Shown here: piece by piece, positions 7,037 to 11,763 of the stretch
Layout of the letters: every line of letters begins with the position of its first letter
Numbering within the stretch: the first letter of the stretch is position 1
Assembly (NCBI GenBank): GCA_018398765.1
Contig: JAHBMJ010000764.1
Coordinates: 109,183 to 120,945 of the forward strand
From: Chromera velia
Taxonomy: Eukaryota > Sar > Chromeraceae
Direction: 5' to 3'
DNA length: 11,763 nt
The notes under the pieces: generated by a model
The model's database searches: none
Seen by the model: only the letters and a program-made list of their open reading frames with translations
What the model was told of the DNA's origin: nothing
Position numbers and translations under genes: made by a program

Positions 7037-8198
7037 AGTGTGATTCTGCAGGGAGAAGAGGGTGAGGCGGTGTCACACCAAACACAAGTTCGTAGGGAGT
7101 ATGACTGGTGATGTCGTGCACAGATGTGTTGTATGCCCATGCACACTGTCTGCACACTGCCGCCCACTTTCCTGGATTCTTCTCCACACACTTGGCCAAC
7201 ATGTTCACGAGCGTCTGGTTGAATCGTTCAGTCAGACCGTTCCTTTGAGGATGATAGGCAGTCGTTTGAATCCGCTCAACTCCTAAGAGTCGACACAGTG
7301 CAGAAACGATCTCTGCACAGAAGTTCGTGCCTCGGTCTGAAAGAAAAAAACGAGAGAAGCCGTGATCCAGAAACACGAAGTCAAGAAGTAAACATGCAAT
7401 TGTCGTTGCTGACATCTCTACGAGAGGGAAGACGTGCGCCCACTTAGTGTAGTGATCGGTGACGACGAGTATATACTTGTACCCGCTTGGAGCTGTTCGA
7501 AACGGACCCACGATATCCATTCCATAAAGCTCCCTCGGCCCCGAAACAGGAATGGAGGTCACCCCCGGATCGGTGCTTCTTGCTGGTGTTCGCCTCTGGC
7601 AAGGCCCACAGGTCTCACACCAGTCCTTCACGTTGTTCGCCATGGAGGGCCACCAGAAGCTCTCCCTCACTCGATGCAAAGTACGACGAGTGCGGAGGTG
7701 CCCGAACAAAGCGTGATCATGGTTGGACGCAATCACGCGATCCCTCAGAGCTGCGGGTACCATGAGCTGCTCCCTGTCTCCCTCCATGCGGTACAGGATT
7801 CCATTCTCCGTGCAAAAGCGATCTGCAGACAGCAGGATGGTTCTGGACATACGGTCGCTCTGAGGTAATTCTCCTGTTTTCAAGTATCTGATGCGTGGAC
7901 CTGTGTATGCATCACCTCCTGAATACTTCTGTAAATCCTCAAGAAAACCCTCTCTCTGCTCAGAAGGCTCTCTCTCCTCCCGCACATTTCCTTCTCTATC
8001 TCCTCTGTGATCGGTCTCTTCGGTTTTGTTTGTGTCCACTGGCTCTACCGGAGCAGCATGCACCATTCCCTCCGCTTTGCAGGGAGCGGTAGAAGAGTTG
8101 GGTACCTTCTGCCTTAAGCGACTGAGTGCATCTGCCTCAGAGTGCAGCCTGCCAGGGATATGCTGAATGTCGAGGTCATAATCAGCCAACTCAGTGGC
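7035..8198 (-). pseudogene. pol: Integrase core (HHCC zinc domain and DDE catalytic domain)
   Basis: The open frame covers the RNase H end, linker and integrase. With numbering from 8189, a His-His-Cys-Cys zinc domain is present (His159, His164, Cys191, Cys194) with Phe-Trp-Trp-Pro between. The catalytic triad is complete: Asp225 (Gly-Met-Asp-Ile-Val), Asp285 (Ser-Asp-Arg-Gly) and Glu321 (Leu-Thr-Glu-Arg-Phe-Asn), with 35 residues between the last two. It would cut and join element DNA into the chromosome. The core is intact as sequence, but it can only be made as part of the broken polyprotein: stops precede it at 8199 and 8205 and the frame is lost at 7037. The apparent start at 8189 is only a TTG, not a real initiation codon. 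Confidence 0.9.
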
Positions 8199-8612
8199 CT
8201 ACCTCTACAGCTTTGTGTTGTTGAGCTTCTTGTCTTTCCAGGCCAAAAGGGCTTTGTGGTCCATCTGCAGGGTGTTTCTCTTACCGAGAAGATAGTGCCT
8301 CCACTTGCGGAGACAGTGCATAACCCCGAGTCCCTCCTTCTCCGAGATGCCCCATTTCCTCTCCATCGTAGTCGAGGTCTTCGAACAGAATTCGATCACC
8401 TTCTCTATCTTATCTATTCTCTGCTTCAAGACTCCTCTCACTGCTTCATCGCTTGTGTCCGCCTTCACAATGAAAGGTTCGAGCACTCGCGGATGAGCAA
8501 GGCAAGGTGCCTCGCAGAGTTGGTTGCGCAAGCTGTCGAAAGCGGCCTGTGCCTCTTCTGTCCATCTAAATGGAATCTGTTTCTTTTCTTCTCCTTTTGC
8601 TGTAACACACAG
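8199..8612 (-). pseudogene. pol: RNase H domain (degenerate)
   Basis: Removes RNA from the RNA/DNA hybrid during reverse transcription. Visible motifs in order: Lys-Ala-Asp-Thr-Ser-Asp-Glu-Ala (first catalytic Asp), Ser-Glu-Lys-Glu (catalytic Glu), Lys-Trp-Arg-His-Tyr-Leu-Leu-Gly, and Met-Asp-His-Lys-Ala-Leu (third acidic residue). The next frame ends at TAG 8205-8207, and a second TAG at 8199-8201 follows one Arg codon later. The second TAG is where relatives commonly have Trp; the first is at a variable position where Gln is common. The frame differs by one nucleotide from the RT upstream; the shift falls at an A run (TTTT on the plus strand, 8613-8616). Confidence 0.85.
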
Positions 8613-9516
8613 TTTTGAGGAGGGTGGAGAGAGGAAAAGCAATCTCGCTGAATCGTTCGATGAACTGTCGATACTACCCGACCAGTCCTAAAAAGGAACG
8701 CACCTCTGCTCTGTCCCGTAAAGGTTCTATGTTTCTGAACGCCTCCAGCTTTGCTGGGTCTGGTCTGATCCCATCTGCAGACAAGAGAAAACCCAGATAC
8801 TTTACCTCTGACAGAGCAAACTACGCCTTCTCCACCTTCAGTTTGAGACCGCACTTCTACAGTCGGTCTAAGAGGGTCTGAAGATCCTCCAGATGCGAGT
8901 CGAAGTCTTTTAAAAATACGATCAGGTCGTCAATGTATACGAGCGCAAGCTCACGGGGAAGCCCTGACAGCACCAGTTGTATGGCTCGCTGAAATGTTGC
9001 TGGTGCATTGATTAGTCCTTGAGCCATGACTTTGAACTGATACAGCCCGAATGGTATGACGAATGCTGTCGTTTCTTTGTCTTGTTCTCTCATCCCGATC
9101 TGCCAGAATCCTGAAGACACGTCCAAGACAGTGAAAACTGAAGCCCCCTCCACTAGGTGAACTACCTCGTCGATGCGAGGCATTGGGAACCCGTCTTTCT
9201 GCGTGGCTGCATTCAGCTTCCGAAAGTCGAGACAAAAGCAGATTGTTCCGTCAGGTTTAGGGACTAACACCACCGGAGTCGCCCATGCGGAGGACGAGGG
9301 TTCAATCAGCCCTGCTTCCTCCATCTGCTTCAATTCCTCCCTCAGCATCTCTCTCTGGCTGTAGGCGACTCTGTCGTGGTACCACCAAATAGGTGGTCCC
9401 GTCGTATGCACTTCGTGCACGATCTCTTTTCCATCTACCTGCAGCCTTCCCAAATCAAAACGATGCTGAGACCAAGCATCATGGAACGAATCAATTACCT
9501 CTGCGAGTCGTTTTTG
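8613..9516 (-). pseudogene. pol: Reverse transcriptase domain (degenerate)
   Basis: Copies the element RNA into DNA. The frame is open from after TAA 9517-9519 to TAG 8857-8859 and shows Ser-Ala-Trp-Ala-Thr-Pro-Val, Leu-Asp-Phe-Arg-Lys-Leu-Asn, the first catalytic Asp in Val-Leu-Asp-Val-Ser-Ser-Gly, Phe-Gly-Leu-Tyr-Gln-Phe, Asn-Ala-Pro-Ala-Thr-Phe-Gln and the catalytic Tyr-Ile-Asp-Asp at about 8926-8937. The thumb region continues in frame with Lys-Tyr-Leu-Gly-Phe and Tyr-Arg-Gln-Phe-Ile, but is broken by TAG at 8857, 8821 and 8674. All three replace positions where Ty3/Gypsy relatives often carry Gln or Trp. The methionine at 9453 given by automatic calling is a TTG inside the domain. Confidence 0.92.
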
Positions 9517-9768
9517 TTATTCTGAAGAGAGATGATCAATCTTGGCTCTTTTGGAGACTTGGGGCAAGGACCTGCCTTCAAGTCCTCCTGTCACCCTTTC
9601 TCTCTTTCTTTCTGCCCGTTCCCTTTCCATTTCTGCCGGTGTCCGTTTGTTTGAGCTCTGAAAGCTCGGTGAGCTCGATGAGCTCTTGATTGCACATACA
9701 GCTTGGAAGGATCTCCAAGCTGCTCTCCGAGCACACCTGTTGCCCGGCATCTCGTCCTTCATCCTCTT
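9517..9768 (-). pseudogene. pol: Protease-RT linker of pol
   Basis: About 83 codons in the same frame as protease and RT, bounded by TGA at 9769-9771 and TAA at 9517-9519. Composition is rich in Ser, Arg, Glu and Lys (Met-Glu-Arg-Glu-Arg-Ala-Glu-Arg-Lys), so probably a flexible connector. The residues right after the TAA (Arg-Leu-Ala-Glu-Val-Ile-Asp-Ser-Phe) match the helix usually found just before the RT domain, showing that the TAA is an internal break and not the end of a gene. Confidence 0.7.
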
Positions 9769-10752
9769 TCATTGTCCGTTCGTTTCCTTATACTTCTTCT
9801 CGAGTTCGCTTTGTCGACCTGCATGCCATGCATCCGCCCAGAGAGCCGCCACTGCTTGTTCTCTCGAATTCTCGACAGAGATTGCCTTGGCTATCTCCTG
9901 TCCGGCTCCCAGGATGCATTCTTCCTCCCTAAAGTTGGAAACTCTCATCTTCACAACTCCTCCTCCTTTTATCTTCAGCACTTGATCAGGGACGGCCAGC
10001 TGGAATTTCCCATTCTCCTGCTGCCATTTCTTTTCAATGTGGATTTCTGCCCCTGACTCAAACCCACTCACTGAACAAACGATCTCCACCTCCGCTCGCC
10101 TAGGCGGGATAGAGGAACGCTGCACAATGGAGACAGGCTGCTGCTGAAGTGAGATTGTGGAAGAGAGAGGGAAGACTGGAAAGTGCGAGTAGATCATTCT
10201 GTTGTTCTTCAGGTCAAATATGACATCCTTCTTGTTGGACAGGAAATCCAAGCCCAACAGAAGCTCGATGTCGCTCCCTCGAGTGACGAGAACGTCCCAC
10301 GGGAGTGCAGGAAGAGTTGATTGGGGATGGGAGAGGAAAAGCGTCGTCTCCCCCACCACCTCCACATTGGCTCCTCCATACGCCGTCAAGTCAAATTTCG
10401 TCTCCCGAATTTCACACCCACATTTTCGTGCAAACGCCTCACTGCTCAATCCGAGACCTGCACATGTATCAAGACGTGCAGGGATGTATACGCCTTTGTC
10501 ATTCACATTCCCACTGACACACATTTGAGTGATGCACTGCCCTGCATTATGAATCGCACTCACAGGACAGGATTCACTGCTGGTCATTGCCGGCAGGTCA
10601 CGTGTCTTCTCTTCACTCTCGACTGAAGACCCGAAAAGATGGACAGGACGTGGGGCCTTCAGCCACGCCTGCCCCTCCTGTTTGACGAGCCCCCTCTGTT
10701 CTTGTAGAAGCCCTGGCACATTCTCCAACCCTCTGCCCGAGGATCTGTACAC
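9769..10752 (-). pseudogene. pol: Retropepsin-like aspartic protease region of pol
   Basis: Cuts the Gag-Pol polyprotein in related elements. In the 327-codon frame the active-site region reads Ala-Arg-Leu-Asp-Thr-Cys-Ala-Gly (Asp at residue 95), and the second signature Glu-Leu-Leu-Leu-Gly-Leu-Asp-Phe-Leu is at residues 163-171. The family motif is Asp-Thr/Ser-Gly; here the Gly codon reads TGT, so activity is doubtful. The frame overlaps gag by 94 bases in the -1 phase and lacks an obvious own start, as expected for a frameshifted gag-pol. It ends at TGA 9769-9771, but the same frame continues into the linker and RT. Confidence 0.85.
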
Positions 10753-11654
10753 TCAGCTACGAAGTGAGGGCCGTTGCAGACCCGACACTTCATTCCGTCA
10801 GATAAGCTGCCTCCGCCACCCCCATTCTGCCCTCCATTCTGCTGCCTGTTTCCGTGCCAGTGGCCTCCCCTGTTGCTGTTCCCTCTGCCTCTGCCTCCTC
10901 CGTTGCCCCGATGGCTGTTCGATCTGTCAACCTGAGACTGGAGAGCTACGACTTGGCCTTGAAGCTGTGAAAGAACACGGGAGAGGTCAGGGTATGCTCT
11001 TGCGTTGACAGCAGTAATGAGAGGGATTAGGGTCGCTTTGTTCGGCTGAGGGGCTGTAGAGGGAACCCCGTATGCATTCACAGGGTTCGTGGATGCATAC
11101 TTTGGGTTGTTCAGCTCGTAGTAGTGCTGGGCCGTTTTTGAGAGTTCGGTGAAATCCGAGATGTCCCCCTTCTTCATGAGCTCTTCATTCACTTCCTCCG
11201 GAAGAATCGCCATGAAAAGTGGTATCATTTCCTCCTTGTCTGCCAGTGGTCGAGCGACCCTGTACTGGGACACGAAGGCTTGCTGGAAATTCTCCCAGTC
11301 CGTGTAGTGGTGAGGGCATGGCCGTGCGATGGTCTTCCACTCCGCCAAACGTTCGACTTCCTTTGGACCCTGGCTCTCGAGGAAAGCATCCTCGAGTTCT
11401 CTTCTCGTCTTCACAGTCCCTGTTGCCTTGAGATCCAGCCACCAGCGCAAAGCCTCTCCTGTGAGATGACGACCAAAGTATCCGATGGTCGTTGCATCAT
11501 CGAGATCCAGAACCGTTCCCCCTGTCTGTTCCATAAAGTTCCGAATCCAGACAGCCGGATCATCGCCTTCAAGTGCCTTCGGGTGCACTTTCGGCTTGTA
11601 TACTGCACAGCAAGGCTGAAGCTTCTTTGTGTTCTCCAGCTTGCTGAAGTCCAT
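10659..11654 (-). CDS. gag: Gag polyprotein with CCHC-type zinc knuckle
   Basis: The structural protein that packages element RNA. The ATG at 11654-11652 is supported by an in-frame TGA two codons upstream. The frame is open for 331 codons. Residues about 30-185 carry the retrotransposon Gag region (Trp-Ile-Arg-Asn-Phe, Leu-Thr-Gly-Glu-Ala-Leu-Arg-Trp-Trp, Phe-Val-Ser-Gln-Tyr). Residues 245-285 are Gly/Arg/Asn-rich, a likely RNA-binding tail. The knuckle is Cys290, Cys293, His297, Cys302, a CX2CX3HX4C spacing, one residue shorter than the usual CX2CX4HX4C. The C-terminus is basic (Arg-Arg-Gly-Arg-Arg-Gly). It is the only fully open element gene here. Confidence 0.9.
   Translation of the reverse strand: MDFSKLENTKKLQPCCAVYKPKVHPKALEGDDPAVWIRNFMEQTGGTVLDLDDATTIGYFGRHLTGEALRWWLDLKATGTVKTRRELEDAFLESQGPKEVERLAEWKTIARPCPHHYTDWENFQQAFVSQYRVARPLADKEEMIPLFMAILPEEVNEELMKKGDISDFTELSKTAQHYYELNNPKYASTNPVNAYGVPSTAPQPNKATLIPLITAVNARAYPDLSRVLSQLQGQVVALQSQVDRSNSHRGNGGGRGRGNSNRGGHWHGNRQQNGGQNGGGGGSLSDGMKCRVCNGPHFVAECTDPRAEGWRMCQGFYKNRGGSSNRRGRRG
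10689..10695 (-). promoter_or_regulatory. Candidate -1 frameshift site in the gag-pol overlap
   Basis: In the gag frame the overlap contains A-GGG-GGC followed by a GC-rich stretch. A -1 slip in this overlap would move ribosomes into the pol frame. It is not a classical X-XXY-YYZ heptamer because the first base is A, so the site is only a candidate; pol could also have been put out of frame by an indel. Confidence 0.3.
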
Positions 11655-11663
11655 CTTTCAATA

Positions 11664-11666
11664 CAT
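11664..11666 (-). promoter_or_regulatory. Upstream ATG forming a two-codon uORF before gag
   Basis: The leader reads ATG-TAT-TGA-AAG-ATG, so a Met-Tyr-stop minicistron ends one codon before the gag start. Such uORFs often lower or shape translation by reinitiation; here the effect is inferred. Confidence 0.4.
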
Positions 11667-11710
11667 GCAGAGACGGATGACTGTTGTTTACTCAGAGGTC
11701 CCCGAGAAGC

Positions 11711-11728
11711 GGAGAGCTCTAGCTACCA
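11711..11728 (-). promoter_or_regulatory. tRNA primer binding site
   Basis: Two bases after the LTR end on the element strand comes TGGTAGCTAGAGCTCTCC. TGG is the complement of the tRNA CCA end and TGGTAGC resembles the start of sites matching initiator Met-tRNA. After seven bases the match to the usual initiator site seems shifted by one inserted T, so the tRNA is not certain. Confidence 0.6.
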
Positions 11729-11730
11729 CT

Positions 11731-11763
11731 TGTCACGCTCTTAGGAACTAAAGTGAGGACTTA
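11731..11763 (-). repeat. 5' LTR, inner 33 bases only (right copy)
   Basis: TGTCACGCTCTTAGG and the following 18 bases are identical to 5669-5701. In element orientation this is the 3' end of the 5' LTR; the rest lies beyond the window. Confidence 0.9.

Larger units (their letters stand above)
5669..11763 (-). mobile_element. Ty3/Gypsy LTR retrotransposon, chromovirus-like, degenerate, truncated by the window edge
   Basis: On the minus strand the order is LTR (cut at the window end), primer site, gag, protease, reverse transcriptase, RNase H, integrase, GPF motif, chromodomain-like segment, polypurine tract, LTR. RT before integrase, the retropepsin-type motif and the C-terminal GPF plus chromodomain place it in Ty3/Gypsy (Metaviridae), chromovirus-like. 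If the right LTR equals the left in length (about 366-368 bp) the full element is about 6.4 kb. Gag is open. Pol has ten in-frame nonsense codons (low coordinates 9769, 9517, 8857, 8821, 8674, 8205, 8199, 6935, 6815, 6632) plus 1-nt frame changes near 8613-8616 and 7037, so it cannot make its own enzymes. Confidence 0.93.

Noticed and set aside
6104-9771. A changed genetic code with TAG read as sense
   Set aside because: All three stop codons appear, at positions suiting different residues (Gln, Trp, Arg), and gag is free of them. Decay explains this better. A look at TAG use in host genes would settle it.
7062-11744. Many plus-strand frames of 60-160 codons opposite gag and pol
   Set aside because: They are antisense shadows of the minus-strand genes, which carry clear domain motifs.

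Overview
The window is nuclear DNA from a eukaryote. It holds a GT-AG intron-split gene, a long dinucleotide microsatellite, two inverted-repeat DNA elements and a chromovirus-like Ty3/Gypsy LTR retrotransposon. There is no bacterial operon layout. The mixed base composition and the CT/GT tracts would suit a protist or algal genome (chromerid-like, for example), but the organism is a guess and cannot be fixed from the sequence.

Layout from left to right. (1) 1-120 is GC-rich DNA full of small hairpins. (2) 263-1471 is a 1,193-bp element with perfect 16-bp terminal inverted repeats (271-286 and 1448-1463). It is flanked by an 8-bp direct duplication, CTCGGTAG, and both ends carry clusters of hairpins built on the motif CCTGGGG. 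It encodes no transposase, so it reads as a non-autonomous DNA transposon. (3) 1472-1866 is AT-rich sequence upstream of a gene. (4) About 1867-4686 (+) is a multi-exon gene of unknown function. Four successive exon joins (2589/2629, 2796/3214, 3387/3527, 3646/4176) all fall in phase 0; its 3' end is unresolved. Its fourth intron holds about 207 bp of (CT)n followed by (GT)n. (5) 4687-5373 is AT-rich intergenic DNA. (6) 5374-5617 is a 244-bp foldback element with 41-bp arms (39/41 matching).

(7) 5669 to beyond 11763 (-) is the retrotransposon. Its 3' LTR lies at 5669-about 6036 and a polypurine tract at 6037-6045. Reading leftward from the right-hand LTR come a tRNA-type primer site, gag, protease, RT, RNase H, integrase and a C-terminal GPF motif followed by a chromodomain-like segment. 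Only the first 33 bases of the right LTR are in the window, and they match the left LTR exactly.

Gag is fully open (331 aa) and pol lies in the -1 frame relative to it. Pol is dead: it has ten in-frame nonsense codons and two 1-nt frame changes, and the protease motif reads DTC. All ten nonsense codons can be explained by C-to-T or G-to-A transitions. The retrotransposon and the foldback element lie downstream of the host gene and do not interrupt it.
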